64,000 nucleotides of DNA, taken from NCBI GenBank assembly GCA_907164885.2, contig OU015496.1, positions 164,969,941-165,033,940 on the forward strand, read 5' to 3'. The stretch is from Dolomedes plantarius (lineage: Eukaryota > Arthropoda > Arachnida > Araneae > Dolomedidae). The position numbers were made by a program, and so were the translations under genes. Numbering within the stretch: the stretch's first letter is position 1; each line of letters starts with the position of its first letter. Below are positions 1 to 10,229 of the stretch, piece by piece. The notes beneath the pieces were generated by a model. That model had not been told where the DNA came from, did no database searches, and was given only the letters and a program-made list of their open reading frames with translations.

Positions 1-424
1 TATCCAGCCATAAAGATTTCAGCACTTTTTCCGGAAAATCGTCTGTTGCTAGACTTTTCATTTTCTGCAAAAGTTGACTTGGCTTATAATCTCCGAGTTC
101 TAATCCAGTAACCAAACGCTGAATTCGCTTGTTTTCACTTTCTTTGAAGGTATTCAAAAGTCTTTCTTTCGCCATAGAATATTTTTCGGGCTTAGTGTCT
201 TTAATAATGTCCCATATATTTTCAACATACTTCGGATCGAGCTGGGATATCAAATAATTAAATTTAGTTTCTTCCGTGGTGATTTTATTTATTTGAAACT
301 GGGCTTCCACTTGGTAAAACCAAATGTCCGGTTTTTCTCGCCAAAATGGAGGAATCTTAATGCTTACTTTATTCGCTTCGGCATCCATGAAAGTAGTTAT
401 TCCAGTTCCGCTTTGCGTAGTCAT
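1..424 (-). CDS. Ty3/gypsy gag, 5' part (copy A, runs off the window)
   Basis: The N-terminal part of the gag of the gypsy element seen complete at 31511-36103. The first ATG is at 424; reading in this frame extends a little further upstream but only through non-ATG codons. The protein would form the capsid-like particle. The sequence matches 35386-35809 with no difference that I can see, and the frame is open to the window edge. The rest of gag and all of pol would lie to the left of the window. Family assignment rests on the linked full element, not on this piece alone. Confidence 0.85.
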   Translation of the reverse strand, partial: MTTQSGTGITTFMDAEANKVSIKIPPFWREKPDIWFYQVEAQFQINKITTEETKFNYLISQLDPKYVENIWDIIKDTKPEKYSMAKERLLNTFKESENKRIQRLVTGLELGDYKPSQLLQKMKSLATDDFPEKVLKSLWLD

Positions 425-442
425 ATTAATAAACAAATTGAA

Positions 443-456
443 CTCTCGGGTCACCA
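443..456 (-). promoter_or_regulatory. Candidate gypsy primer binding site
   Basis: Reads TGGTGACCCGAGAG on the minus strand, 2 nt inside the 5' LTR. It begins with the TGG expected to pair with a tRNA CCA end. I do not assign the tRNA. The same site is at 35828-35841. Confidence 0.6.
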
Positions 457-458
457 GT

Positions 459-718
459 TGTTGCCTCCTAGTTGAGACAACATAACAAGAACTTACTAAT
501 TTAACGGTATTTAACTAAGAAAAACTAATAGCACAACTTATCAACACCAACCGTTTTTTTTATTTTTTTTTAACTCAACTACATTCTAAAGAGAAACTAT
601 GTATATCACTGTTGCCACAAAATTATGTTTAACAATAATTACAAAAGTAACGTTTTAAAATTATAAAAATATTTGAGAGTTAAATTTAAATTAATTATTT
701 ACATTTTATGCAGTTACA
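459..718 (-). repeat. Gypsy 5' LTR (copy A)
   Basis: 260 bp, starting TGTAACTG and ending GGCAACA on the minus strand (TG...CA). It is identical by eye to the LTRs at 31511-31770 and 35844-36103. The flank AGTC at 719-722 is the target duplication seen on both sides of the full element. Confidence 0.93.
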
Positions 719-838
719 AGTCTCTCGTTAACAGTAACAACAAGCGTTTACTACGTTGACATTTCAATTTACATATAACACATAATATTTAACCTCTCAG
801 GGTAATGACAATATAACAATATTACCAAATACTTAAAA
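719..838. repeat. Piece of an older LTR (copy A)
   Basis: Lies between the gypsy LTR and the hAT terminus. In copy B the other half of the same LTR is on the far side of the gypsy element (31409-31510), so the gypsy inserted into this LTR. No coding capacity. Confidence 0.5.
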
Positions 839-1143
839 CAGGGGTGTCGAATCCGCGGCTCAAAGCAAGTACTATTAGGGCGGTCCAGAGAGAGAGCTCA
901 AAGCGAAAAATTATTAATAACCTGCCTCGATTTGAAAAGTAAAGCTTGGAAGTTTTAAGCTTTATTCTTTGTTGATGGATGAAAGTACTGACGCTACTGA
1001 CACGGCTCAATTTACCTTTTTATTAGACGTATAAATGACGAGTTTATTGTAACTGAAGAAATGGCTTCTTTAGTACTGTTAAAAGAACGACAACCAAGAG
1101 TTTATATGAAGCAATGAAGAAAACATTGGAGCGATTCTCATTG
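839..1143 (+). pseudogene. hAT transposase relic, 5' part (GTF2IRD2/ZBED-like), copy A
   Basis: Starts with the hAT-type terminus CAGGGGTGTC at 839. Around 965-1030 one frame reads the DESTDATDTAQFTF segment typical of the RNase H-like core of domesticated-type hAT transposases (GTF2IRD2, ZBED5, SCAND3 group). Stops follow within about 20 codons, so it is dead. The reading continues at 1662 and again near 4445 once insertions are skipped. The same terminus is carried by the MITE at 14900-15203. Known hATs make 8 bp target duplications; the left flank is ACTTAAAA, and the right end is not in the block. Confidence 0.75.
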
Positions 1144-1661
1144 TTGTTATTCCTAATGTCTCCTGGACGGAAGTCCCAGACCAGATCCATATAGGATTCG
1201 GGCTGAGTAGTGCGGCTCCGGTTTATAATAGCACCAGAAGGGTTGATTTGGCTAGGTGCCACCGCAATTTTGACAGAGCACTCCCAGAGGCGACATCTGG
1301 GGGATCGTACCTTCTCCACCCACTGACCTCATAGAAGGACTTTCCAGTCTACAGATTTCTTGCCTCCTAGTTGAGACAACGCAAGCAGAACATACTAATT
1401 TAACGGTAATTAACTAAAGAAAAACTAATAATACAACTTATCAACACCAAACCATTTTATTTTTCAACTCAACTGCATTCTAAAGAGAAACTATGTATAT
1501 AACTGTTGCCACAAAATTATTTTTAACAATAATTACAACAGTAACATTTAAAATTTATAAAAATATTTGAGAGTCAATTTTAAATCAATTATTTACATTT
1601 TATGCAGTTACAGATTTAACGTGCCCATATTCGGCCTAGACACGAAACGTGATTCTCATTG
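1144..1661. mobile_element. SINE-like insertion in the hAT relic (copy A)
   Basis: Bounded by an 11 bp direct repeat GATTCTCATTG at 1133-1143 and 1651-1661, as expected for target-primed retrotransposition. Removing it restores a continuous hAT reading. The body carries CCATATA and GTACCTTCTCC motifs shared with 26486-26560, so it belongs to a dispersed family. It is interrupted by the solo LTR at 1358-1612. The class (SINE versus other short retroposon) is an inference; a tRNA-like A box is possible near 1198 but weak. Confidence 0.6.
1358..1612 (-). repeat. Solo gypsy LTR (copy A)
   Basis: About 255 bp, clearly related to the 260 bp gypsy LTR at 459-718 but with several substitutions and small indels. 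Flanked by a 4 bp direct repeat GATT (1354-1357 and 1613-1616), the same duplication size as the full gypsy. No internal sequence remains, so it is a recombined solo LTR. Confidence 0.85.
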
Positions 1662-1744
1662 ACTCTTGCCAACATATCTGGTATAGTTACAGATGGTGCC
1701 ACAGCTATGATAGGTCAAAAAGGGGGACTTGTAAGATTAATACC
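1662..1744 (+). pseudogene. hAT transposase relic, middle part, copy A
   Basis: In frame with the piece ending at 1143, this encodes the catalytic-core segment with TDGATAMIGQKGGLV at about 1684-1730, a hallmark of GTF2IRD2/ZBED-like hAT transposases (second catalytic aspartate region). Reading is lost after about 1744, where the LINE-bearing insertion begins. Confidence 0.75.
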
Positions 1745-2095
1745 ATAGGAACCATAGGAAATGGGTCGCAACTGCAATTCCTGGGCCACGCCCTCAATTG
1801 CAGACTTTCAGGTAATAAGCAGAGGGGAACCAATGAAACAGAGTATAGGAAAGGAGTGAAATGATTGGGCCGCAGCTAATCCGTGAGTTCATAGTATAAG
1901 AAAAGTGAGTAAGCATCTTGCAGGGCAGTAGAAAAGAGGGTCTGCATACGATGCAAAGATGAATAAGATTAAAAGAGAAAGTTTAAGGATAGAAATACAT
2001 TTTTATTTGTTTTTATAAAATTTTTTGTTGTTTTTTACCTTGGCAAGCCAAGTATTATTTTTTATTTTTTTATATAAGGACGAAGGACAAAACAT
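1745..2095. other. Unassigned stretch at the 3' side of the LINE (copy A)
   Basis: No convincing coding frame. Contains T-rich runs near 2000-2075 and a short palindrome (CTTGGCAAGCCAAG) near 2040. It could be the LINE 3' untranslated region or a separate small insertion. Confidence 0.4.
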
Positions 2096-4440
2096 TTAAG
2101 AAAATGACAGGATGGCTCTAGGCCGTTTCCTGTTAGAGGAGTCAGCATGATCATAATTTGCTAAATCTTTAAGTAAATCATTATCGATATTGTAGTGAAA
2201 GTTAATGGCTAGATTTTGAAGATGTTTTTTAAGAGTGGGGAGACCGATTTCATTGTAGATGTCAACATTACGGAAGTACCAAGGGGCATTTATTATTTGT
2301 CTGATCGTGCTGCTCTGCTGAGCAGCTAGTTTTTTAATATGCATTTCAGCACAGTATGACCATGCTGGCCCACCATAAGTTAGTATAGGACGAAGAAACG
2401 ATTTATACATGAGCAATTTATTTTGTATGCTTAATTTGCTGTTCCGAGCAATTAAGGGATAAATTAGTCTGCGAGCTGCTCGAAACTTGTTCCTAACGTG
2501 TGTGATGTGATGTTTAAAAGTGATATTTTTATCGAGAACAATGCCAAGATATTTTACTGTTTCAGACCAGGGGAGATTAGTGTTTCCGATTTTAATTTGA
2601 TGATTTAGGAAGGATTTTTTACGCTTTGAAGTGAACATAACTGCAATACATTTTTCATTGTTAATTTTGATTCTCCATTTGTCGAGCCACTGCTGGATGA
2701 CAGTCATGTACTTATTAATGTTTTTGATCGCGTATTTAAAATTTCTGCAAGAAGAGTAAACGGCTGTGTCGTCCGCAAAGATTGCTAAGTTAACATTAGT
2801 GTAAATTGGAAAATCATTAACGAATAAATTAAAAAGAATGGGGGTGAGGACGCTACCTTGTGGCAGGCCGCTATAGATATTAAATTTGCTAGAAAGCTGA
2901 CCATTAATTTTGACCTGAAAAGTTCTATTTTTTAGGTAAGAAATGAGGATCCTGATGATTTGGGAAGGGAAAATTATAGTTAATTAGTTTGTGGATGAGT
3001 CCATCTATCCAGACTTTATCGAAGGCTAAGGAAATGTCTAGGAACAGGGCTGCAGTGGATTGCTTATTTTTCCTAGCATGTGTAAGATGTTCTGTTAGCC
3101 GATAAACTTAGTGAGGGGCAGAGAGGGATTTTCTAAATCCAAATTGATAAGGGATGAGAATGTTATTTTCATGAAGGTGATCATTAATATATTTAACTAT
3201 GAATTTTTCAGCTAATTTACTTATTGAATTTAGAAGACTAATGGGCCTGTAGCTGCTAGGGGAATTGCTGGGTTTGTTAAGTTTTTGAATAGGGACAATA
3301 ATAGAATTTTTCCAGCTATGGGGGAAATGCTCAAATTTAATGATGGAAATGATAGCGATAGTAATTTTAAAGATATATTTGTAGGGGAGGTTTTTTAGCA
3401 TGGTATTATTAATATTATCTTCACCTGGGGCTTTTTTATTAGGGAGTTTTTTGATCATATTAATAACGTCAATGGGGACAATGAATGGAGTTGGCTTTCA
3501 TGTGGGGTGTTGAGAAAAAGATTTATGTTAGTATTAACAATGTTTTCTGTGCTATTGTTAAGGATGGGATTCAGAGTGAAGTTTTTAGCAAAATTATTAC
3601 CTATTAGTTCACATTTTTCCTGATCAGTCTGTGCGTAAGAGTTACTATCAGGGTCTTTTAAGGGGGGGATGGTACGATATTAATTTTTAAATCTTTTAGC
3701 GGCTCGCCAAATGGAGTTTTCAGTGGTATCAAGTGATTCTATGTAATTTTGCCAGTTTTTATTAGAAATGTCATGTAGATAGTATTTAAAGTCTTCCTGA
3801 GCTTGATTCATTTTAGTTTTCTTATCGGGAGTTCTATTACGTTGCCAATTTTTACGGGCTCTATTTTTATTGTTGATTAAAATTTTAAGGTGTTGGTCAT
3901 GTAAGGTGTTAGTTTTAGGGGGAATAAGTTTGGTACTATTATTTAGGCTGTTGTTAATGTCTGTGGTTATACTGGTAACTAAGTGTTCCAGATCGTTAAT
4001 ATTATTTACGATGGGGGGGGGGATGTAAGTAGTACTTTCTAGGTTACTTTTAAATAAATTCCAATTAATGTGTTTGGTATAGTTAATAATGAGAGGGTTG
4101 TTATCAAGTGGGAGTTTAATTTCAACAGGATTATGGTCGGAGGAAAGTGCACAAATAGTGTTAATGGTAAGGTCATGGGGAATACCTTTTACTAGGGCAA
4201 AGTCTATAATACTGCTATTGTGATTATTAAAGTGAGTAGGGGTAGAGGGGGCTATGATATCAAAATTGGTGTTACTAGTGAAATTATAGATTAAGTTACC
4301 GTAGCAATTTTGCGAGGAACAGTTCCAAAGTCTATGCTGTGCATTTAAATCTCCAAAAATTAAGGTGTTAGCGTTTATGGTATTTAAAGTGTTTAAATCT
4401 GCCTTAACGTTAGTAATTCTGTGGCCTGGGGGGATATAAG
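2096..4440 (-). pseudogene. Jockey-type LINE: endonuclease and reverse transcriptase relic, copy A
   Basis: Order on the minus strand: C-terminal part of an AP-like endonuclease (3680 to about 4440, with FGDLNAQH and the SSDHNPV active-site motif); the RT N-terminal half (3108-3458, with PNKKAPGEDNI and RPISLLNSISK); the RT catalytic FADDTAVYSS near 2775-2800; and the RT thumb/C-terminal region (2096-2707). There are several frameshifts and a stop near 3108. The 5' end is cut, so the start of the endonuclease and any ORF1 are missing. The order EN-RT and the motifs fit the Jockey clade. It sits inside the hAT relic. Confidence 0.88.
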
Positions 4441-4444
4441 AAGA

Positions 4445-4630
4445 GATGACGATGCCATTGCTATTGAAAATTCTCGTTTGATGAAGTACCATTGCATAAT
4501 ATACAAGGAAAATTTATGTGGAAAAGGCTTTAAAATGGACCATGTCATGCAAATCATCGTCAAAACGGTGAATTTTATGAAGGCTCAGGGATTGAATCAT
4601 CGCCAGTTTCAGGAATATCTTAAAATCTTG
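4445..4630 (+). pseudogene. hAT transposase relic, third part, copy A
   Basis: Encodes a segment with KYHCIIYKENLCGK and VNFMKAQGLNHRQFQ, the conserved block that follows the TDGA region in GTF2IRD2/ZBED-type hAT proteins. It therefore continues 1662-1744 after the LINE insertion. It stops abruptly at 4630, where the BEL LTR begins. The far end of the hAT is not in the window. Confidence 0.78.
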
Positions 4631-4911
4631 TGTCAGGAACGCTGCTATGATAGAGTCCCCCCGCCTCTCATGCGCATAACCCTTTCGCCATTTATCGGCA
4701 CAGCGCATCCAGTTGGAAGGAGAAACTCGATTACCCAGGTCATACCGACAAGCGGTAGCCTGACCCATTACGAACGTATTTTTTTAAATTCCTATCATGT
4801 TATTTGTGTGAGTGTTGTTGTTTGCGTCAATAAACGTAATTTTTGTGTTTACGAATGAAGATTTTATGTGTCCAGTTGTACATGACAAAAGAACCACGCC
4901 AGTTCACGACA
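4631..4911 (+). repeat. BEL/Pao 5' LTR (copy A)
   Basis: 281 bp with TGTCAGG at the start and CACGACA at the end. An AATAAA signal lies near 4829, followed by T/G-rich sequence. A TGG-initiated primer-site candidate (TGGTGTCATGTAGG) starts at 4915, and a BEL gag follows. There is no second LTR in the window, so the limits rest on TG...CA and position. Confidence 0.65.
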
Positions 4912-5034
4912 GTTTGGTGTCATGTAGGGGGGTTATGTAAATAAACTGGACGAAGCTTTACGGATAAATTCACTGATAAACACCTTCGTCTGAGAAACTT
5001 TTTCAAGATAAGAGCTTTAAGTTATCCATATTTA

Positions 5035-6266
5035 ATGCATGCAATGGTGGCGGACGATGATGTAAATAATGCTCAAAACGTAACAAAAACAAATGATGAC
5101 CTTAAAATAATGCTAACTAAACTTAAGAAAGAAAGAAAAATCATTCGAACGGCCATCACTAGAATTACATCATTGATTGAAGCTGCTATTTCTGAGAACA
5201 ATGTTGAAAATATTGAGGAGCAGCTGGAATTTTTAACATTAAAATCTAAAAATTTGTCTGTTTTAGACAGTAAAATTTGTGAATTCATAGATGAAAATAA
5301 AATCGAAACCGAAATCGAAACAGTTCAAGAATACGAAGATACAATAATAAGATGGAAGTACTGAGGTTCCGAGTTCCGAATTTCTGAGAGAGAAAAATAG
5401 TGTTGACAATCCTATAGATTCTTCATAGGATTCTATAGCTTCTATAGAATCCTATAGCTTCTATAGCTTTTCTTCATAGAAAGAAGGTGATGAACAAAAT
5501 GTTCCCCCACAACTAAATGTTCGAATACCCAAAATTGTAATGAACAAATGTTTCGGCAACCCATATGAATGGCAAAAATTTTATAATTCATATAACACAT
5601 CAATAGAACTAAACCAGAATTTATCGAAGATTGATAAAATTAACTACTTAATAAGCTTACTCGGAGGTTCAGCTTTAAAAGTCGTTGAGGGATTTCTTTT
5701 GACCCCAGAGAATTACGATGAAACAATTAAGCCCCTAAAAGCCAAATTTAATCGGAAAGACCTGTTGGTTAGCATGCACATGCAGAAACTCTTAAATTAA
5801 AAACCTGTTAAGAATTCGAGTGACATATATGCATTAAGGTAATTAATTATATGACACGGCTAAGGTACAAATACGCTCTTTAAACTCTCTGAATGTGAAA
5901 ACAGAAACATTTGGGTATTTATTAGTCCCCTTAAAGATGAAATCTATACCAAAAGATATAGCTTTGGAATATTCGCGTAAAAAAGGTTGTGACGATAATT
6001 TTGATGCAGAAGATTTACTTGATTTTTTGAGAATTGAAATCGGAAGCAGAGACCTTACAGAGTCTTTAAATTCTGTTTTTTCGGATGAAGGAAAAAATAT
6101 GAGTGGAAATTTTTCCCATTGGAACGACAGTAGTTATAGATACAAGACGCCACTCAAGGCCAGACCGCATGTAGAAAATTGTATCGAGGGGGCTCTGCGA
6201 CGACCGTAGAGAGGGAGAAGTTTTCGCTTCTCAGTTCGCTCCTCGCCCTCGTAAAAAAGGGTCATG
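5035..6266 (+). pseudogene. BEL/Pao gag, first part (copy A)
   Basis: An open N-terminal segment (5035-5364, charged and probably coiled coil, with LTKLKKERKIIRTAI) is followed after a broken, TATAG-rich stretch by the DUF1759 domain (5540-5800, with NPYEWQKFYNSYNTSI and KINYLISLLGGSALKVVEG). It continues at 5895-6208 with KSIPKDIALEYSRKKG. Stops and frameshifts separate the pieces. The 5839-6117 segment differs strongly from copy B although the sequence on both sides is nearly identical. The gag is cut at 6266 by the DNA transposon and resumes at 9271. Confidence 0.85.
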
Positions 6267-6322
6267 GGTAAATCGGAAGAAGCTGGGGCGGTTGGCTACT
6301 TTTTGAAAAGTCGCCAAATTTG

Positions 6323-6451
6323 CGTTTCTGAGTCCGCCATTTTTTTCCCCGCTCATATTTTGATGTTTTGCTGTTTTTAAAAGTTTAAAACACCAAAACA
6401 ACGAAATATGAAGGGGGGAAAAAAAGAGAACTCAGAAATTCTGGTGACCTT
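6323..6451. repeat. Imperfect hairpin near the transposon end (copy A)
   Basis: Arms begin TTTCTGAGT and end ACTCAGAAA, with further complementary blocks (TTTTTTCCCC with GGGGGGAAAAAA, TGTTTTG with CAAAACA) around a centre near 6383. Subterminal structure of the 3.0 kb element. Confidence 0.75.
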
Positions 6452-6480
6452 TCAAAAAAATCGCAACATGAAAAGTTTAA

Positions 6481-6823
6481 GGTATCCGACTACGTTCGGT
6501 GCCATTTTTTACAAAAACTTGTGCTATTTTTCGCCGGAATATAGCACCAAAGTAGGAAAATGATGAAAAAAAATAGTCCCCTAACTAGACAATAGCAATT
6601 TTAAATGTAAAATACATTTGAATAATTACATTTTTAATGAAATAAAGTTCTTCAGAAAACGAAATTAAAATATTTAATTGCACTGAAATCGCTCCGATTT
6701 AATTTCTTATCATCGTATGGAAAAAAATAAAAGATTTAGAAACAGAAATTTACATTTTTTTAAAGAATATAAGAAATTTCGTAATTTTCGTCTAAATCGA
6801 CGTTTTAAACGTAGTCAGATACC
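6481..6823. mobile_element. piggyBac-type MITE (TTAA target), copy A
   Basis: 343 bp. The left end is GGTATCCGACTACGTT and the right end is the complement of GGTATCTGACTACGTT: 16 bp termini with one mismatch. Both sides carry TTAA (6477-6480 and 6824-6827), the target duplication of piggyBac elements. No coding capacity. Nested in the 3.0 kb transposon. Confidence 0.85.
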
Positions 6824-8599
6824 TTAAATAACAAACATAAAAATTGACTTACCTTGATCTAGATTCGCACGTCCTAGGATTGTTTTTTGACGATGCCTTC
6901 ATAATCGCCGTAATTTTAGACGTTGACTAAACGTTAAAGAATTAAGTTTTTAAAATTTAAGTATTTTTTAAGTTTTCAGATTCAGTAAATTTGCTTTTTT
7001 TATTACTTAGGGGGAAGTGAGATGCTTTCACAATCGGCGTAGTTTTCGCTAGACGTTCACTAATCGTTTTACATATCTTTTCATCAACCGTAGGGTTGTA
7101 ATTACTATCAAAGTTCAGTAAATTTGCCCTTAAATTTATCCAAAATTCTTTGAGTTCTCATTGAAACTCTAAGGGACTTTACTTTGAATTCTTAAATTGA
7201 TTCTTATTCAGTTTCGAATTCCTCTTCATCAGTAATATTATCTTAATAATCCTGCTGCACTTTTGCCCCTTTCACTCAAGATCATAAAGGAAAAACAACG
7301 AAAATTTACCGGTATTCGTTGGCGATTATGAAAGGCGTCGCATGAGCATAAAAGTCAGTGTTAATCCAAGGAAGAGCGGGAACCGAAAGAATAAAATAAT
7401 TTTAATTGCGCGCGGAAATCAAATTTAGAGCAACGGCAACCAATCAGGAATCAATCTCAACCCTTTGGAACAGTTTATTGCAAAAAACAGGTGTACTAGG
7501 TTTTAAGGTGGCGCCATCTATTCTATATTAATAGAGTACATATAATGTGGTACTGTACAATATCCAATTCAACCAGACATTTAGTGTTTAATTTTGCATT
7601 TTAACAATAAATGAATCTATTTCATTGAATTCAATTGTGTAATATAAAACTCTTCACATTGAAGTGCAACATTATATTAAGTTGATTGTAGCTTTACAGG
7701 TTATCATTGCAAAGTGTGATTTACATATTCATTATTACCACTTACTCTTATGACCATATATTTTAAGCTGTGAAGATTATAGTTTCAGCTTGATCAGTAA
7801 ATTTATACATCCAAGATAAACTTGGCCAAAGTGAGAATATTTTAGATCATCTGTGGATAAGATAACGCACACTCTTGGAACTCGAACAGCCCAAGAAAAA
7901 CAAAATCTTTGATCACTGAATATGTAATATATGATTGTGACCTCTTTACCTATCTCCTCATTAAATTTTAAGTTATATAATGATTAGAGTTCTGGCTTAA
8001 TGTATGAAAAGTGACAGGCTTGAATCTTAGGTTGGCACGGATGTTGTAATGGTTCGGAATCCACTTTAAATCATACGGCCCAGTCTAATTAGCTCTTATG
8101 AGCATAATTGACCATAAAGTTACAAATCAACCAACCGACCCAACAGTTCAAATTTAATATTGTCTTTGTTATTTTTGTCAATTTCTAATAAAACATTCTT
8201 CTAAATAAAGGTTAGTAGAATTAGAGATAAAAAATATCTTGCTCTTTAATATGGCTTTCTGCTTGTTGGGTTATCTAGTATAACCATAAATTTTCTTACA
8301 ATTAGATCTCATGGAATCCCAAGGAACATAAAATTTGTATCTCTATTACCGAAAAGTGTTACAGAATTACAGTATTTCATTTTGCTCCCTTTGGTTATCA
8401 CAAAAATGGACTTAGCATCCTTCAATTTATACCCAAGAAAAATATTTTTATTCTGGCTTCTGGTATTGTTATATATAAAATACAAATGAAAAATGCAATC
8501 TTTTCAGGTCTTGATAATAACATTTCTTCTGTTAATCTTTTTATTATGTAAATACACAAATGTAACCACATTAAAATAATTTTTTTTTAAATCAAATAA

Positions 8600-8960
8600 A
8601 AAAAAATTATCTTTTAAAATAAATTTAATTATTACAATTTAAAACTTTAAATAATTTAAAATTTGATTTTTAAAACTTATATATTCAAATAAATTTAAAT
8701 TATTACAATTTAAACTTTAAATATTTTAAATTTAAGCTTATTATCCAATACATTTATTTTTTACTTTAAATAGTTTAAAATTTGATTTTTAAAAAATTAT
8801 ATATTCAAATAAATTTAAATTATTACAATTTAAACTTTAAATATTTTAAATTTAAGCTTTTATTACAATTTAAACTTTAAATATTTTAAATTTAAGCTTT
8901 TATTACAATTTAAACTTTAAATATTTTAAATTTAAGCTTATTATTCAATACATTTATTTT
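8600..8960. repeat. AT-rich minisatellite (copy A)
   Basis: The unit is roughly 40 bp, built on TTACAATTTAAACTTTAAAT and a TTTAAGCTT end. It is repeated at least four times, with a longer variant unit at the left that includes AAATTTGATTTTTAAAA. Confidence 0.85.
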
Positions 8961-9104
8961 CTAATTAACAAACTCAAATTTATCAAATTTAAATGATTGT
9001 GGAAATTTGAAGAAAGAAAATTTAAATTTCAACAATTTATTTTGTTAAAATCTCTATAAATTCTGATTTTAATACATACTAAATTAAATAGAATCCTTTA
9101 TAAG

Positions 9105-9165
9105 TCAACAGATGGCAGCAGCCCTGTTTACAGCATTAATATCTGTAAACAGGGTTGCTATCGAA
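9105..9165. repeat. Short hairpin (copy A)
   Basis: Arms AGCAGCCCTGTTTACAG and CTGTAAACAGGGTTGCT, 17 bp with one mismatch, separated by about 9 bp. Near the right end of the 3.0 kb transposon. Confidence 0.8.
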
Positions 9166-9270
9166 GGCGCATTCATATGAATTGTAGGGGTAACCAGAAA
9201 TCGGGATATATCATAACAGGAAGTAAATAATCGCCAAGTTGGCGGCAGCCCCAGCTTCTTCCGATTAACC

Positions 9271-9972
9271 AGGGTTCATGTAACCTCCCATTCGAATCCC
9301 TATCTGGGGAAACATTTTTCTATTTATGTTTTACAATTGTTTACTGTTACAATAAACAAAAAAGCCCAATCTCCGTTGTCGTCCATTTGTAGTAGTTCGT
9401 CATAAATTCGACACCGCATAATATTGATGAGTCAAAGAAAGTGAACAAGATATCGTTTGCGGTTAATGCTCGGGGATCGGGTTGTTTATTTTGTAATAAA
9501 TCACATGAGATTGAATATTGCCCACTGACTCCTACTGAAAAAAAAAGAAATTCTAAAAAAAGCAGAGCGTTGTTTTGTCTGTTACAAATTGAACTGTAGA
9601 ACTAAAAATTGTAATTCGAAAGAACGATGTCGCTTATGCAAATGAAAATTTCATGGATCTTTATTGCACATTAATTATGGAAGGATTGAAGATAAAGATG
9701 TCAAAAATGATAATATTTGAACCGCTCGCATTTCGTCTGACAAGTACTTTAACGTAAGCCCGGAAAACGAAAACGAAAGGAGTTTTGTTGACACTTTGCC
9801 AATGATTAAGTTAAAGGTAGATTCCAATATACTAATCGGCGTTGCAGATTCCGGCATACAAATATCTGTCATCAAAAGTAGTTTAGTACCCGGAAAATAT
9901 AAAACACCTCATGGTAGTGTAGAGTTAACATGTGCTTTTGGGAGTTTAAGGGCGCCATTAATTAATTTACCG
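9271..9972 (+). pseudogene. BEL/Pao gag zinc knuckle and protease, second part (copy A)
   Basis: Resumes the BEL reading after the 3.0 kb insertion. Around 9470-9650 it carries a CLFCNKSHEIEYCP knuckle and, after frame breaks, a second cysteine cluster. From 9796 one frame gives VDSNILIGVADSGIQISVI, a Pao-type aspartic protease segment in which the usual D-S-G is kept. The element ends at about 9972, where a piggyBac-like terminus starts. Reverse transcriptase and integrase are missing. Confidence 0.78.
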
Positions 9973-9976
9973 TTAA

Positions 9977-10190
9977 CCCGTCGTTGGTCGCACCAATCTG
10001 AGTAACGCCAGTGGTCGCGCGTGAGAGTTTTTCTCACACTACCCATTTCCGCTGTTTTAAGTTGTCTACTCAACAATAACACTTCAAAATTGTTTCTTTT
10101 CAAGGAATTATATTAATATTTAGAAATCACGAACAAGGAAATTACAATTAAAATAATTATTTTACAGCTATTATTCAGGAAAATTAATAG
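9977..10190. mobile_element. piggyBac-like terminus, cut by the duplication breakpoint (copy A)
   Basis: TTAA at 9973-9976 is followed by CCCGTCGTTGGTCGC, in line with piggyBac ends that start CCC after TTAA. The sequence shared with copy B stops at 10190, 214 bp into this element. No second end was found. Confidence 0.45.
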
Positions 10191-10229
10191 TGGATAATAG
10201 TCTTGGATAGTGGTAAGTGTTACATTACA

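Larger units (their letters stand above)
6267..9270. mobile_element. 3.0 kb DNA transposon without recognisable transposase (copy A)
   Basis: Ends in inverted repeats that include a perfect 19 bp core AATCGGAAGAAGCTGGGGC at 6271-6289 and its complement at 9249-9267. The outer flanks AGGGTCATG (6258-6266) and AGGGTTCATG (9271-9280) look like a 9-10 bp target duplication with one indel, which suggests a Mutator-like or related superfamily. It splits the BEL gag. Inside are a long subterminal hairpin, a TTAA MITE and an AT-rich minisatellite. I see no transposase frame, so it is non-autonomous or fully decayed. Confidence 0.7.
1..10190. repeat. Large direct duplication, copy A
   Basis: This block recurs in the same orientation at 35386-45565. 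The offset is 35385 at the left and 35375 at the right. Outside one divergent patch (5839-6117) I found only about three single-base changes and three one-base homopolymer length changes. The right limit is sharp at 10190. The left limit lies outside the window, because base 1 is already inside the repeat. It is either a recent segmental duplication or an assembly duplicate. Confidence 0.95.

Noticed and set aside
293..475. 60-codon plus-strand frame, also at 35678-35860
   Set aside because: Antisense shadow of gypsy gag running into the LTR.
4421..4858. 145-codon plus-strand frame as a gene
   Set aside because: It fuses antisense LINE sequence, a hAT relic segment and the start of the BEL LTR; only the middle part is meaningful.
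8600..8960. CRISPR-like array
   Set aside because: AT-rich tandem minisatellite without spacers, in a eukaryotic transposon. No CRISPR arrays are present in the window.
9281..9330. tRNA gene suggested by CATTCGAATCC
   Set aside because: B-box-like only; no A box, anticodon arm or acceptor stem can be drawn around it.
1..10190. Treating 1-10190 and 35386-45565 as two LTR-like ends of one giant element
   Set aside because: The block contains many independent nested transposons and its right end is not a transposon terminus with a matching flank.
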